Of a stretch of DNA of 40,033 nucleotides, positions 1 through 9,557 are shown one piece after another. Position numbers and translations under genes: made by a program. Position 1 is the stretch's first letter; every line of letters begins with the position of its first letter. The notes under the pieces are model-generated. The model ran no database searches. It was not told where the DNA came from and saw nothing but the letters and a program-made list of their open reading frames with translations. This stretch comes from Pseudomonadota bacterium (GTDB taxonomy: Bacteria; Pseudomonadota; Gammaproteobacteria; JAIEPX01): contig JAKORL010000068.1 in the NCBI GenBank assembly GCA_029777855.1, forward strand, positions 1-40,033. The letters run 5' to 3'.

Positions 1-72
1 ACGATTTAGAGTAATCAGGAATTATCTCATTACTCTAAATCGTCAATTTGAGACCTGACCCCATCCCTCAGC
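1..72. repeat. REP-like palindromic element overlapping the end of truB (cut by the window edge)
   Basis: Bases 1-15 and 29-43 are perfect inverted copies (ACGATTTAGAGTAAT and its complement) around a 13-base loop. On the minus strand the element begins near base 68 with GATGGGGTCAGGTCT, a motif also seen at 11043-11073 and, degenerated, near 6038. Since the right arm continues outward as CAATTTGAGACCTGACCCC (44-62), the complementary bases should lie just before base 1, giving a palindrome of about 80 bases. GGGGTCAG-headed palindromes are typical of REP sequences mobilised by RAYT (IS200-like) transposases; no such gene is present here, so that link is inference. It could also act as a terminator for the truB operon. 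Confidence 0.65.
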
Positions 73-977
73 AATCTTTTTGGCTTTAAAAAACCCTCAA
101 GCGATAATTCAGCCAATCCAATAAATTGACTCTCTGAATCATAGACCCGAACTAATGTTAATTCACTACCGTAGTTTTTCGTATCGACATTTTTTATACA
201 TTGTCCTTTTTTTAGAGAAACCACATTTTCCAGATTTAATTGAATAGAAGGCAAATAACTGACAAGACTATCCACAGGCAAAAGAGCATCTAATAATTCT
301 TTTTCTTGTTTTGCCTCAGAAAACGCCAGCAAATTCTCCATTGTGACCATTTTTCCAGCATCGAAACCCGCAACCGCGGTTCGTCTCAACACAACTACAT
401 GAGCACCGCATCCTAATGCGAAACCTATATCTTCGACCAGCGATCGAATATAGGTCCCTTTACTACAACGCACCACCAAACTCAATTCATCGCCTGAAAA
501 ACTGACCAAATCCAATTGATGAATAATTATTTTTCGAGGTTCACGAGGCACCGAAATTCCCGCACGAGCTAATTCATATAAAGGTTTACCTTGTTGTTTT
601 AATGCGGAATACATAGGCGGAATTTGAGATTGCTCACCTCTGAATTTTTCTAAAACTGCTTTTATTTTTTCAAGTGAAATATCGTTGATTTCTCTTCTCT
701 CGATTACTTGTCCTTCAGCATCGCCAGTATCTGTAATCGCACCTAATTTAGCAGTTGTTTCGTATGTCTTATCGGCATCGAGAAGAAATTGCGTAAACTT
801 AGTGGCTTCACCAAAACAAATAGGCAGCATGCCTGTAGCTAACGGATCAAGACTTCCTGTATGCCCTGCTTTTTTAGCATTAAAAATTCTTTTTGATTTT
901 TGAAGTGCCGCATTGGAAGAAAGCCCTATCGGTTTATCCAATAAAAGTAGTCCGTTTATATCATTCTTTGTTTTCAT
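30..977 (-). CDS. truB: tRNA pseudouridine(55) synthase TruB
   Basis: The enzyme isomerises U55 to pseudouridine in the T-loop of most tRNAs. The protein has 315 residues, normal for the family. Catalytic motif AGHTGSLDPLATG places the nucleophilic Asp at residue 44, followed by the KTY and GTYIRSL motifs and a PUA-like C-terminal domain. It is the last visible gene of the metY-rimP-nusA-infB-rbfA-truB operon, and its start overlaps the end of rbfA by 17 bases, which suggests translational coupling. The family usually ends soon after the P-[KR]-R-L-[LV] motif. Here KPKRLL is followed by about a dozen extra residues (RDGVRSQIDDLE) encoded by the REP-like repeat, so the stop codon is supplied by the repeat. 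The identification is very secure. Confidence 0.97.
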   Translation of the reverse strand: MKTKNDINGLLLLDKPIGLSSNAALQKSKRIFNAKKAGHTGSLDPLATGMLPICFGEATKFTQFLLDADKTYETTAKLGAITDTGDAEGQVIERREINDISLEKIKAVLEKFRGEQSQIPPMYSALKQQGKPLYELARAGISVPREPRKIIIHQLDLVSFSGDELSLVVRCSKGTYIRSLVEDIGFALGCGAHVVVLRRTAVAGFDAGKMVTMENLLAFSEAKQEKELLDALLPVDSLVSYLPSIQLNLENVVSLKKGQCIKNVDTKNYGSELTLVRVYDSESQFIGLAELSLEGFLKPKRLLRDGVRSQIDDLE

Positions 978-1335
978 CGTCGTTTTGAATTCGCGCGGTG
1001 GCTTCTTTAATTAATTCACCCATTTTTCGACTATAGGCGATCGATTCGTCATACACAAACCGTAATTTAGGCGTCGTGCGCATATTCACTTCTTTGGCTA
1101 AAAAATGACGGAAATCTTTGGCTGATTCATTCAAGGCTTTAATTAAGGATTTAATGTCTCTTTCATCAGGAACTACGATATATACAGTCGCTATAGAATA
1201 ATCCGGTGCAACTTTCACTGCTGTTAAAGTGACTAAACGAAAACGGGCATCAAGTGACTCACGGTGAATAATTTGAGCTAATTCTCGTTGTATAAGATCG
1301 GCGACTCGCCGTGTTCTATCATTAGACTGATTCAT
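961..1335 (-). CDS. rbfA: 30S ribosome-binding factor A RbfA
   Basis: This is a small KH-fold protein that binds the 30S subunit near the 5' end of 16S rRNA during late maturation and is needed for growth in the cold. The protein has 124 residues, the usual length. It shows the family N-terminus (RRVADLIQRELAQII) and the conserved central segment around TPKLRFVYDESI. It lies between infB (18 bases upstream) and truB (17-base overlap), which is its standard place in gammaproteobacteria. Confidence 0.96.
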   Translation of the reverse strand: MNQSNDRTRRVADLIQRELAQIIHRESLDARFRLVTLTAVKVAPDYSIATVYIVVPDERDIKSLIKALNESAKDFRHFLAKEVNMRTTPKLRFVYDESIAYSRKMGELIKEATARIQNDDENKE

Positions 1336-1353
1336 AATTCACAATCACTAAAA

Positions 1354-3804
1354 TTACAAAGTACGCGCAACAGAAAAGGTTTCGAAGGCTTCAATTTGGT
1401 CACCCGCTTTAACATCGTTGTAATCTTTTACACCGATACCACATTCCATACCTTTTTTGACTTCATTAACATCATCTGTAAAGCGACGCAGCGATTCTAA
1501 ATGGCCTGTATAAATAACAACATTATCTCTGAGTACACGAATCGGTAAATTACGTTTTAGCGTACCATCAAGCACCATACATCCAGCAATCGCACCAAAT
1601 TTAGTGGATCTAAATACATCTCGCACTTGCGCCAATCCAACAATTTTTTCTTGTTGTTCTGGTGATAATAAACCAGATAATGCCGCTCTAATATCATCGA
1701 TTAAGTCATAGATAACACTGTAATAGCGCAAATCAACGCCTTCATTTTCAACAATTTGTCGACCTATCGCATCGGCGCGCACATTAAATCCTAATACAAC
1801 GGCACTAGACGCAATAGCAAGATTGACATCTGAACCCGTAATTCCGCCAACACCACTGGAAACAACGGTTACTTTAACTTCGCTGGTTGATAATTTATGG
1901 AGGGCTTCGGTAATTGCTTCCAAAGAGCCTTGAACATCACATTTGAGTACAATTTTCAATTCAAGCACTTCATTTTCAACCATGCGCTCAAAAATATTTT
2001 CGAGTTTAGCCGCTTGTTGTCGTGCTAATTTCACCGCACGATATTTCCCTTGTCTAAACATGGCCACTTCGCGTGCTTTTTTCTCATTCGGTACGGCCAT
2101 AGCTTCATCACCCGCACTGGGTGTTCCTGACAATCCTAAGACTTCTACTGGCATGGAAGGACCTGCAATTAACGCTTCTTTTCCATTATCACCGATCATC
2201 ATTCGAATACGCCCATATTCTGAGCCTGCCAATAAAATATCACCTTTGCGAAGCTGCCCTGCCTGAACCAAAATTGTGGCTACTGGGCCCCTGCCTTTAT
2301 CCAATCGTGATTCAATGACAACACCCGATGCCGGCCCCTCAGGCACAGCTTTTAATTCTAATAGATCGGCTTGCAATAAAATCATGTCTAATAAATCGTC
2401 GACATTTTGACCTGTTTTTGCAGAAATAGGTTGGAATACAACATCACCACCCCAATCTTCTGCAATCACACCGTGTTGAGTTAATTCTTTTTTCACACGA
2501 TCAACATCAACACCTGGTTTATCAATTTTATTGACCGCAACAATCATCGGAACATTCGCGGCTTTTGCATGTTGAATCGCTTCAACAGTTTGAGGTTTAA
2601 CACCATCATCGGCAGCAACAACTAATATTACGATATCAGTACATTTCGCACCCCGTGCACGCATCGCAGTAAATGCTTCATGACCCGGTGTATCGAGGAA
2701 AGTAATAACGCCTTTATTGGTTTCTACGTGATAAGCACCGATATGTTGTGTAATTCCACCCGCTTCAGTACTCGTCACTTTTGTTCGACGAATATAATCC
2801 AACAAACTCGTTTTACCATGATCAACATGACCCATGATTGTTACCACAGGTGCACGCTTAATAGCAGGTAACATAACAGCATTTCTATCAATCAATGAAT
2901 CTTCTAGTGCATTTTCTTTAATTAATTTTGGTACATGACCCATTTCTTCGACAACAATGGCGGCTGTTTCTTGATCAATAACCTGATTAATCGTAACCAT
3001 TGCGCCCATTTTCATCATCGCCTTGATAACGTCTGAACCTTTCACCGACATTTTTTGAGCTAAATTTGCGACAGTAATCGTTTCAGTGATGGGAACTTCT
3101 CGAACAACCGGAGCGGTAGGTTTTTCAAATCCATGCTCCAAACCGGTGATAATTCTTTTAGCACCTGGTTTAAATTTCCTTTTATGACCAGCCACACTTA
3201 ATTCAGTACGCTCAATTGTTTTTCCTTGTCGAGCACGTTTTTTATCGGCTTTTTTCTTAGCTTTCTTACTAACAGCTTCGCCTTCATCATCCACTTGTTC
3301 AAAACTAAAAGACTGATCTATGTCGACTTCTGCTTCAGTGATTGATTTAGGCTCAGCTTTATGAGCCTCAACCGGCTCTTCTTCAACAGCGACTTCATCT
3401 TCAGAAACAACTTCTGCGCGCGCCTCAGCTTCTGCCTGTGCTTTTGCTTCAGCTCTTGCTTTTGCTTCTTCTTCTCGACGTTTCTGTTCTGCTTGTAATT
3501 GCAGCTCTTCTTCTTGTTTTTGCTTCTCTAATTCACTCGGCGTTAAATACGTACGTTTCTTTCTTGTACGCACTTCAACTTTTACAGTTTTTCCAGATGT
3601 TTTAGGCTCTAGAACACTTTTTCCTTTGAGCGTAATTTTCTTTGATCCTGATTTTAAATGATCCAGTAAGACTTTTTTTTGTTGATCATTGATTAATGAA
3701 TTTTCATCACTTGCAGAAATACCTGCCGCTGATAATTGACTCAACAATTTATCAATGGTTGTGCCGACTGTAGTCGCTAATTCTTTAACGGTAACTTCTG
3801 CCAT
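1354..3804 (-). CDS. infB: translation initiation factor IF-2
   Basis: This GTPase places initiator tRNA on the 30S subunit and promotes subunit joining. Its 816 residues are in order: an N-terminal IF2_N fold (residues 1-55), a charged Ala/Glu/Lys-rich linker (about 60-220) likely to be helical or coiled coil, a second IF2_N-like segment near 245-295, the G domain with [11 protein letters not shown] near residue 325, [16 protein letters not shown] and NKIDKPG, then the beta-barrel and C-terminal domains that bind fMet-tRNA. The start sits 35 bases after nusA, preceded by a purine-rich GATAGAGAATC. Its substrate, the initiator tRNA, is encoded at the head of the same operon. Confidence 0.98.
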   Translation of the reverse strand: MAEVTVKELATTVGTTIDKLLSQLSAAGISASDENSLINDQQKKVLLDHLKSGSKKITLKGKSVLEPKTSGKTVKVEVRTRKKRTYLTPSELEKQKQEEELQLQAEQKRREEEAKARAEAKAQAEAEARAEVVSEDEVAVEEEPVEAHKAEPKSITEAEVDIDQSFSFEQVDDEGEAVSKKAKKKADKKRARQGKTIERTELSVAGHKRKFKPGAKRIITGLEHGFEKPTAPVVREVPITETITVANLAQKMSVKGSDVIKAMMKMGAMVTINQVIDQETAAIVVEEMGHVPKLIKENALEDSLIDRNAVMLPAIKRAPVVTIMGHVDHGKTSLLDYIRRTKVTSTEAGGITQHIGAYHVETNKGVITFLDTPGHEAFTAMRARGAKCTDIVILVVAADDGVKPQTVEAIQHAKAANVPMIVAVNKIDKPGVDVDRVKKELTQHGVIAEDWGGDVVFQPISAKTGQNVDDLLDMILLQADLLELKAVPEGPASGVVIESRLDKGRGPVATILVQAGQLRKGDILLAGSEYGRIRMMIGDNGKEALIAGPSMPVEVLGLSGTPSAGDEAMAVPNEKKAREVAMFRQGKYRAVKLARQQAAKLENIFERMVENEVLELKIVLKCDVQGSLEAITEALHKLSTSEVKVTVVSSGVGGITGSDVNLAIASSAVVLGFNVRADAIGRQIVENEGVDLRYYSVIYDLIDDIRAALSGLLSPEQQEKIVGLAQVRDVFRSTKFGAIAGCMVLDGTLKRNLPIRVLRDNVVIYTGHLESLRRFTDDVNEVKKGMECGIGVKDYNDVKAGDQIEAFETFSVARTL

Positions 3805-3839
3805 GATTCTCTATCACTCTCTAAACTATTCTGAAATCA

Positions 3840-5321
3840 CTATTGAAACCACGGCTCACGAGCCTTCATGATTAATTGCGCCGCACGCTCTTCATCTATG
3901 CCTTCGATATCAATAACATCATCAATGGAACACTCTGCCAAATCTTCACGTGTCACAATACCATTTTTGGCAAGTCGATGAGCCAATTCTTTATCCATTC
4001 CTTCAAGCTCCAGCAAATCTTGATCAGGTTTGGCGGCACCACCTTCTTCTTGTGCTAATTCTTTAGTTAACAAGACATCCCGTGCACGTTCTTGCAATTC
4101 GTTTACGATATCTTCGTCGAACCCTTCTATTTCTTCCATTTCTTCAGCAGCCACATACGCAACTTCTTCAATGGTTGAAAAACCTTCCGCAATTAAAATA
4201 GCAGCAAGATCTTCATCGACACCTAATTGTTCCAAAAATAATTTCTTGGTACTTTCAGATTCATCGGAGCTTTTTGTTTCTGCTTCTGTCACAGACATTA
4301 CGTTCAATGTCCAACCCGATAATTCACTCGCTAAACGAACATTTTGACCATTTCGACCAATTGCTTGAGAGAGCTGATCTTCGCTCACCGCTAAATCCAT
4401 CGAGTGTGATTCTTCATCAACAACAATCGAAGCAATTTCTGCAGGAGCCATTGCATTAATCACTAATTGCGCAGGATTATCATCCCACAAAATAACATCG
4501 ATACGCTCACCATTGAGCTCACTTGAAACGGCTTGCACACGAGAACCACGCATACCAATACAAGCACCTTGAGGATCAATACGACCATCGTTAGTTTTAA
4601 CCGCAATTTTAGCTCGTGATCCTGGATCTCGCGCAGCGGCCTTTATTTCAATCACTTGTTCTGCAATTTCAGGAACTTCGATTTTAAATAATTCCACCAA
4701 CATTTCGGGTCGTGTGCGACTTAATAATAATAATGGACCACGTCTTTCACGATTGACTTCGTATAAATAAGCACGTAAACGATCGTTGACTCGCACTGCT
4801 TCGCGCGGAATCATTTCTTCTTTCAAAATAATGCCTTCCGCACTTTCTCCTAAGTCTAATAAAATATGATCGCGTGATACTTTTTTAACAACACCGGTAA
4901 TAATTTCACCAATGCGTTCTTCAAATTGATCAGCAACTTTAGTGCGTTCTGCTTCTCGCACTTTTTGGGTAATGACTTGTTTTGCTTGCTGAGCAGCAAT
5001 ACGTCCAAATTCAGGTGATTCGACTTGCTCTTCAACAACATCACCCACTTCTAAATCGGGATCAATTTCGCGAGCTTTTGCGAGAGTAATTTGTTTTCCA
5101 GGCTCTTCAATTTCGGCATCATCAGGCACCACTGTCCAACAACGATAAGTCTCATAATTACCTGTTTTTTGATCAATTGACACACGAATATCGACATCTT
5201 CGGCATAACGTTTAGCCGCGACTGTTGCTAGTGCTTGCTCAATAGCTTCAAAAATGACCGTTTTATCGACGCCTTTTTCATCAGCAATCGAACCAACGAC
5301 CAATTTAATTTCTCTATTCAT
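3840..5321 (-). CDS. nusA: transcription termination/antitermination protein NusA
   Basis: NusA binds RNA polymerase, pausing hairpins and nut RNA, and acts in intrinsic termination, rRNA antitermination and Rho control. I choose the ATG at 5321 ([12 protein letters not shown], 493 residues). It matches the usual N-terminus and has GAGGTGGG just upstream; an in-frame GTG three codons earlier overlaps that ribosome-binding site and is unlikely. Domains: RNA-polymerase-binding NTD (1-125), S1 domain (about 135-200), KH1 and KH2 (about 230-345, including the IGRNGQN motif), and two C-terminal helix-hairpin-helix acidic repeats (about 360-420 and 435-493). The last two are the gammaproteobacterial form. 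It starts 10 bases after rimP. Confidence 0.96.
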   Translation of the reverse strand: MNREIKLVVGSIADEKGVDKTVIFEAIEQALATVAAKRYAEDVDIRVSIDQKTGNYETYRCWTVVPDDAEIEEPGKQITLAKAREIDPDLEVGDVVEEQVESPEFGRIAAQQAKQVITQKVREAERTKVADQFEERIGEIITGVVKKVSRDHILLDLGESAEGIILKEEMIPREAVRVNDRLRAYLYEVNRERRGPLLLLSRTRPEMLVELFKIEVPEIAEQVIEIKAAARDPGSRAKIAVKTNDGRIDPQGACIGMRGSRVQAVSSELNGERIDVILWDDNPAQLVINAMAPAEIASIVVDEESHSMDLAVSEDQLSQAIGRNGQNVRLASELSGWTLNVMSVTEAETKSSDESESTKKLFLEQLGVDEDLAAILIAEGFSTIEEVAYVAAEEMEEIEGFDEDIVNELQERARDVLLTKELAQEEGGAAKPDQDLLELEGMDKELAHRLAKNGIVTREDLAECSIDDVIDIEGIDEERAAQLIMKAREPWFQ

Positions 5322-5331
5322 AATGCCCACC

Positions 5332-5775
5332 TCAAAATACTAAGTTAGCTTTTTCGATATCTTCAAAAGGTAAAACAATTGTTTCGCCTTCTACAATCAA
5401 GCTAACAGCTTCATCAGTAACCTCTGCTAATTCACCTCGGTAGGTGCGCCGCCCTTCTCCTCCTGATATTTTAATTTTAACCGGCCGACCTAAATATCGT
5501 TTATACTGCTCTACAGTGAACAAAGCGCGTGTTAGCCCGGGCGAAGACACCTCAAGAAGGTATTTACCCTTCATGACATCCTCGACATCTAACACGGCAC
5601 CAATTTGACGACTTGCTCGTTCGCAATCGTCTAGAGTGACACCCTGAGGTGTTTCAATATAGACCTGCAAACGCATGTTACCTTCAGAACTGTTCAGTTC
5701 ATAACCCCACAGCTCGTAACCGTAAACCGCCAAAGCCCCTTGTAAAAGCTCAGTCAACACAGTATCTTTTAACAT
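5332..5775 (-). CDS. rimP: ribosome maturation factor RimP
   Basis: RimP is a 30S assembly factor that binds S12 and the maturing small subunit. The protein has 147 residues, a typical length. The N-terminal alpha/beta domain includes the family segment [19 protein letters not shown], followed by [14 protein letters not shown] and a small C-terminal SH3-like beta-barrel. It is the first protein gene after the initiator tRNA, from which it is separated by a terminator-like hairpin, as in other gammaproteobacteria. Confidence 0.95.
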   Translation of the reverse strand: MLKDTVLTELLQGALAVYGYELWGYELNSSEGNMRLQVYIETPQGVTLDDCERASRQIGAVLDVEDVMKGKYLLEVSSPGLTRALFTVEQYKRYLGRPVKIKISGGEGRRTYRGELAEVTDEAVSLIVEGETIVLPFEDIEKANLVF

Positions 5776-5792
5776 TTACACTTATCACGCAC

Positions 5793-5820
5793 AAACGAAA
5801 AGTGGGCACAAAGGCCCACT
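5793..5820 (-). terminator. leaky terminator or attenuator between metY and rimP
   Basis: On the minus strand AGTGGGC and GCCCACT form a perfect 7-bp stem around a 6-base loop, followed by TTTTCGTTTG. This is an imperfect intrinsic terminator located between the tRNA and rimP. It would release most transcripts after the abundant tRNA while letting some polymerase continue into the operon. Its effect is inferred from the structure. Confidence 0.6.
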
Positions 5821-5854
5821 ACCGTTAAATTAGCTCAGTTATTCCAAAAACATT

Positions 5855-5931
<77 letters not shown>

Positions 5932-5944
5932 TCAATCAAAGAGC

Positions 5945-5973
5945 ATTATAACGTAAAGATGACATTAAAACAA
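5945..5973 (-). promoter_or_regulatory. sigma-70 promoter for metY-rimP-nusA-infB-rbfA-truB
   Basis: On the minus strand TTGTTT (5968-5973) is followed by a 17-base spacer and TATAAT (5945-5950). Transcription would begin about seven bases before the mature tRNA end. Confidence 0.75.
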
Positions 5974-6262
5974 TATGAAGGTGTGATAAAATTCATTCAA
6001 TGTGTGACAATGCGGGAGCTTTTGCAAAAACCCCAAGGGATGGGGCCTGATCCTTTCATTTTCTTATGTCATCGTCATGACAATGTAGAGTGATCTCAAT
6101 ACCTATCTATATATACAAATTTCTACAGATTTTGAAAAAAGTGTTTCCCCTTCAATAAACCCTGTGGCAGAATAGATCATGTTAAGCCAGGACAATAGGG
6201 GAGGATTAGGAAAATCCAAGATATGGCCCTATTTACCACTGATAAAGGGATGTACGGAAACT
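5974..6262. other. intergenic region upstream of flhF with a degenerate REP-like motif
   Basis: There is no convincing gene in this stretch. Bases 6034-6050 hold CCCCAAGGGATGGGG, followed by CCTGATCCT, which resembles the GATGGGGTCAGGTCT head of the repeats at 1-72 and 11043-11153 but without a matching second arm. An AT-rich tract (6100-6165) precedes flhF and probably contains its promoter, but no pair of boxes stands out. Confidence 0.4.
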
Positions 6263-7312
6263 ATGAGCACGAGACGTATCTTAACTGAGGATGAAATCCA
6301 TACGCTGTTGCACTCTGGCAGCACATCTAAACAATCTCACTCACCTGCCAATGATCAAAGCCCCCCAAAGCAAGCAGATTCCTCGGGCACCATCACTCCA
6401 CCCAATCCTGATCAAATGCTCAATATTATTCAAACTGAGCTGCGACATATTCGCCAGATGGTCTCATCACGGACAAATCTAGCCACTACTAGCCACGGAT
6501 CGCCACTGAAATTTAAAATTCTAGAGCGTTTAACGCTACAAGGTTTTCAACCACTCACTTGTGAAAAATTACTCTCGGGTTTGACACTGGCTTCTGATGA
6601 AAACACCGCCTGGCAACAAATAATTTTCAGTCTTGAAACTCAATTACCCATTTCCCAAGACAACATCTTAGATCATCAGGGAATTGTCGCTTTAGTTGGG
6701 CCTACTGGTTCAGGAAAAACGACGGGCATTGCCAAATTAGCCACACATTGTTTATTGCGTCACAGCGCACACGATATTGGCCTTATTACAACAGATTATT
6801 ACAGCGTTGGGGGACGCGATCAGCTTTGTACTTTTGGTCGTTTATTAGATATTCCTGTTCATCGGGTCAATAACAGTAGCGATTTAGAGGAAACTCTCGC
6901 TTATCTTAGTAACAAACGCATCATACTGATTGATACTCCGGGTATTAGTCATCGCGATCCAGAATTATCTGAAAAATTAGGCTTTATTCTACAATCACCC
7001 AAACCTATTAAAACAATTTTAACATTATCCGCAACCACTCATGAAAATATTATTAATGAAATTGTTGATGCCTTTAATTACACGCATCTTTCTGGCATGA
7101 GCATTACAAAAATCGATGAAGCCCCTTTCATCGGACATGTTCTTTCTGCCTGCATTGATTATCAATTACCACTATATTCTTTCACAAATGGGCAGCATGT
7201 TCCTGCTAATTTCTCAATTGCAACCCTCGATAAAATTTTAAATTTAGCCCTACAAAAACCCCTAAACTTTGAGAATACATTCAAGAAAAATGCCGAGAGT
7301 GTCAGATGCTAA
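6263..7312 (+). CDS. flhF: FlhF-type SRP-family GTPase with atypical N-terminus
   Basis: FlhF marks the cell pole for flagellar assembly and is related to the SRP GTPases Ffh and FtsY. I start it at 6263 (349 residues), because the upstream in-frame extension to 6179 looks non-conserved. The G domain shows GPTGSGKTT (residues 146-154), TTDYYSVGGRDQL, LIDTPG and TKIDEAPFIGHVLS, all typical of FlhF. The usual N-terminal B-domain opening of FlhF (K-x-F-x-A-x-[DT]-M-x-x-A-[LM]) is not visible. Instead residues 6-16 read ILTEDEIHTLL, very like the N-terminal peptide of FliM/FliY (LSQDEIDALL), followed by a Ser/Pro/Gln-rich linker. It overlaps flhG by 7 bases. Family assignment is secure, but a flagellar role is unproven here. 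Confidence 0.88.
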   Translation: MSTRRILTEDEIHTLLHSGSTSKQSHSPANDQSPPKQADSSGTITPPNPDQMLNIIQTELRHIRQMVSSRTNLATTSHGSPLKFKILERLTLQGFQPLTCEKLLSGLTLASDENTAWQQIIFSLETQLPISQDNILDHQGIVALVGPTGSGKTTGIAKLATHCLLRHSAHDIGLITTDYYSVGGRDQLCTFGRLLDIPVHRVNNSSDLEETLAYLSNKRIILIDTPGISHRDPELSEKLGFILQSPKPIKTILTLSATTHENIINEIVDAFNYTHLSGMSITKIDEAPFIGHVLSACIDYQLPLYSFTNGQHVPANFSIATLDKILNLALQKPLNFENTFKKNAESVRC

Positions 7313-8133
7313 ATCCCATCAAGATTATTTCGATTTCAGGGGGTAAAGGTGGTGTAGGAAAAACAAATACCGCTATTAATCTTTCCATTGCTCTCGCAGA
7401 ACTCAACAATAAAGTGCTTTTATTTGATGCTGATTTAGGATTATCCAATGTTGATGTATTGCTTGGCATTCAAGCACCAAAAAACATTTCAGATATTTTA
7501 CAAGGGCGATGCTCGATTCAAGATATCGTGGTTAAAGGGCCTGGTGACATTTTAATTATTCCTGCAGCCTCAGGATTAGAAGAAATGGCCAATTTGGATA
7601 ATATCGAAATTTCTCTATTAGTGCGAAGTTTTAATCAACTCACTCAAAATATCGATATTATGATCGTGGATACTGCAGCAGGCATTTCTAATCAAGTGCT
7701 GAGTTTTGTTCATGCTTGCCAAGATAATATTCTGGTTGTTTGTAATGAGCCCACATCGTTAACGGATGCTTATGCTTTAATTAAAGTACTCGCTAATCAA
7801 CAAAGCAACATGAGCTTCAAAATACTTGCAAATATGACTCGCAATGAAGACGAAGGTCTTGAAATATTCTCGAAATTAAAAACAGCCACCGATAAATATC
7901 TCGACATTAGTCTACAATATCTTGGCGCTATTCCCTTTGATGCGCATCTTCGACAAGCAGTACAAATGCAAAAACCTGTGATTACAGCATTCCCAGACTC
8001 ACCCTCTGCGAAGGCTTATTATATGCTCAGTCATATCGTAAATGATTGGCCGGTAATTAATCGCCCTGAAGGACATATTACATTTTTCTTCGAGCGATTT
8101 CTTCATAATCAACAATTAGCTGGAATTGTTTAG
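7306..8133 (+). CDS. flhG: FlhG/YlxH-type MinD-like ATPase
   Basis: FlhG is a ParA/MinD-superfamily ATPase that limits flagellar number by acting on FlhF and on the FliM/FliN-FliY ring. The protein has 275 residues. The deviant Walker A is SGGKGGVGKT (residues 11-20). It is followed by LFDADLGLSNVDVLLG and VDTAAGIS (Walker B), and by the FlhG-type segment around NEPTSLTDAYALIK. Its start codon lies inside the end of flhF, so the two are translationally coupled. An orphan role in positioning some other polar machine is possible. Confidence 0.92.
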   Translation: MLNPIKIISISGGKGGVGKTNTAINLSIALAELNNKVLLFDADLGLSNVDVLLGIQAPKNISDILQGRCSIQDIVVKGPGDILIIPAASGLEEMANLDNIEISLLVRSFNQLTQNIDIMIVDTAAGISNQVLSFVHACQDNILVVCNEPTSLTDAYALIKVLANQQSNMSFKILANMTRNEDEGLEIFSKLKTATDKYLDISLQYLGAIPFDAHLRQAVQMQKPVITAFPDSPSAKAYYMLSHIVNDWPVINRPEGHITFFFERFLHNQQLAGIV

Positions 8134-8146
8134 AGAGGAGAATTCG

Positions 8147-8512
8147 ATGAGTTATAAAGAAATTTTTGAATTATTACTTAATGCATTACCTGCTCTTAGT
8201 ATTATTTTTGTTTTTGCATTCATTATGATGCTCGGTTTTCGATGGTTTAATAAACCTCGCCAACAACCCATACAACGACAAGGTGATAATTTTAATAATC
8301 TTTATGATCGAATTCACAATTTCCAAACTGCCCAACCTGCAAAAACGTCACGACATCACTCTCAACCGCAAAATAACACCTTAACTGACAGTAATTATCA
8401 TCATGCTATTAAACTTTTACAGCGTGGGATTGATACTAAAACGTTGATTGAATATTGCAACCTCACACAAGGCGAGGCTGAGCTGTTACAGGCGGTATAC
8501 GGTAAGAAATAA
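8147..8512 (+). CDS. DUF2802-like single-pass membrane protein
   Basis: I choose ATG 8147 because AGAGGAG lies just before it; the product has 121 residues. One N-terminal membrane helix (about 10-33, LLNALPALSIIFVFAFIMML) is followed by a basic/Gln-rich linker and a C-terminal segment AIKLLQRGIDTKTLIEYC..TQGEAELLQAVYG. That segment matches the pattern of DUF2802, a short domain usually encoded near the end of polar-flagellum/chemotaxis clusters (beside cheW). It starts 13 bases after flhG, so it is in the same operon. The intervening fliA, che and mot genes normally found between flhG and this gene are absent. The function is unknown. Confidence 0.75.
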   Translation: MSYKEIFELLLNALPALSIIFVFAFIMMLGFRWFNKPRQQPIQRQGDNFNNLYDRIHNFQTAQPAKTSRHHSQPQNNTLTDSNYHHAIKLLQRGIDTKTLIEYCNLTQGEAELLQAVYGKK

Positions 8513-8592
8513 GTAAAATTCCACTGGATCTGGCAAGACAAAACCGTTAACATACGACATTAAACATTATTCACTGCCATAGGGTTTTAATC

Positions 8593-9543
8593 ATGCTTAC
8601 GCCAGGTCAAGGGTTGCTTAACGCTACCGCAAAGTCTTTTCTTTCTGTCTTTTTAATTGTCTCTGCATTATTCACTTTTAGCTGTACAACTGCCAATGCA
8701 GCTCATCCTCTAGTACTCGAAACAGATTTCGGATTGCAAGATGGAGCTGTGAGCTCAATGAAGGGGGTGATTTATCAAGTCGACCCTAAACAAAGTGTCT
8801 ATGATTTAACGCATGAAATATCCCCTCAAAATATTTGGGAAGGTGCGTACCGATTAGTACAAACAGCTCAGTATTGGCCGGCGGGTACCGTATTTGTGAT
8901 CGTTGTTGATCCGGGCGTGGGCACTGATCGAAAATCGATTGTTGCTAAAACTAAAACAGGCCAATATTTTGTCACTCCTGATAATGGCACCCTAACGTTC
9001 GTCGCCGAAAAGGTGGGCATTGATTCAGTGAGAATCATTAATGAAAAAGTGAATCGTCTACCAGGTTCAGAGCGTTCGTACACTTTCCATGGTCGCGATG
9101 TTTATGCATATACCGGAGCACGTTTGGCTTCCGGTAAAATTAGTTTTGATGGCGTTGGTCCCGCGATGACAGGTGACATTGTGAAACTCCCTCACAGTGC
9201 TGCTAAAGTAGAAGGCAACGACATCGTAGGCGCTATTCCGGTACTGGATATTCGTTACGGAAATGTCTGGACTGATATCCCCGCAAAACTTCTGGATGCT
9301 CATCATTTGACACTTGGGAAAAAATACCTGGTTAAAATTTACCACCAAAATAAGTTAATCTACGATAATGAAGTCCCTTATCTAAACACATTCGGCGGAG
9401 TTCGCGCGGGCAAAGAATTACTGTATATCAATAGCCTCGATAATTTATCGCTTGCGGTTAATCAAGGCAATTTTGCTGGACGATACCATATTGTTCCTGA
9501 TCAACATTGGCGTGTTGAGGTCGAAATTCCTAGGGAAAAATAA
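8593..9543 (+). CDS. exported SAM hydroxide adenosyltransferase family protein (DUF62)
   Basis: The family hydrolyses S-adenosylmethionine to adenosine and methionine, and includes the fluorinase/chlorinase relatives. The protein has 316 residues. The N-terminus has a basic start, a hydrophobic core (17-30) and a likely signal peptidase site near ANA-A (36-37). Family blocks follow in order: LETDFGLQDGAVSSMKG (42-58), DLTHEISPQNIWEGAY (71-86), FVIVVDPGVGTDRKSI (101-116), TPDNGTL (128-134) and TFHGRDVYA (164-172). The conserved Asp-Arg-His triad corresponds to D106, R113 and H166, so it looks catalytically competent. Export is odd because SAM is cytosolic; the protein may act in the periplasm or in a host compartment. 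Its stop overlaps the first in-frame ATG of the next ORF. Confidence 0.85.
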   Translation: MLTPGQGLLNATAKSFLSVFLIVSALFTFSCTTANAAHPLVLETDFGLQDGAVSSMKGVIYQVDPKQSVYDLTHEISPQNIWEGAYRLVQTAQYWPAGTVFVIVVDPGVGTDRKSIVAKTKTGQYFVTPDNGTLTFVAEKVGIDSVRIINEKVNRLPGSERSYTFHGRDVYAYTGARLASGKISFDGVGPAMTGDIVKLPHSAAKVEGNDIVGAIPVLDIRYGNVWTDIPAKLLDAHHLTLGKKYLVKIYHQNKLIYDNEVPYLNTFGGVRAGKELLYINSLDNLSLAVNQGNFAGRYHIVPDQHWRVEVEIPREK

Positions 9544-9557
9544 TGAGGGAAAATGTT

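Noticed and set aside
6155-6180. Possible sigma-54 site (TGGCAG) before flhF
   Set aside because: The second element (TTGC at the right distance) is missing, so I do not claim sigma-54 control.
6179-6262. Longer start for flhF
   Set aside because: The extra 28 residues look like translated leader; the internal ATG places the FliM-like peptide at the very N-terminus, where it normally functions.
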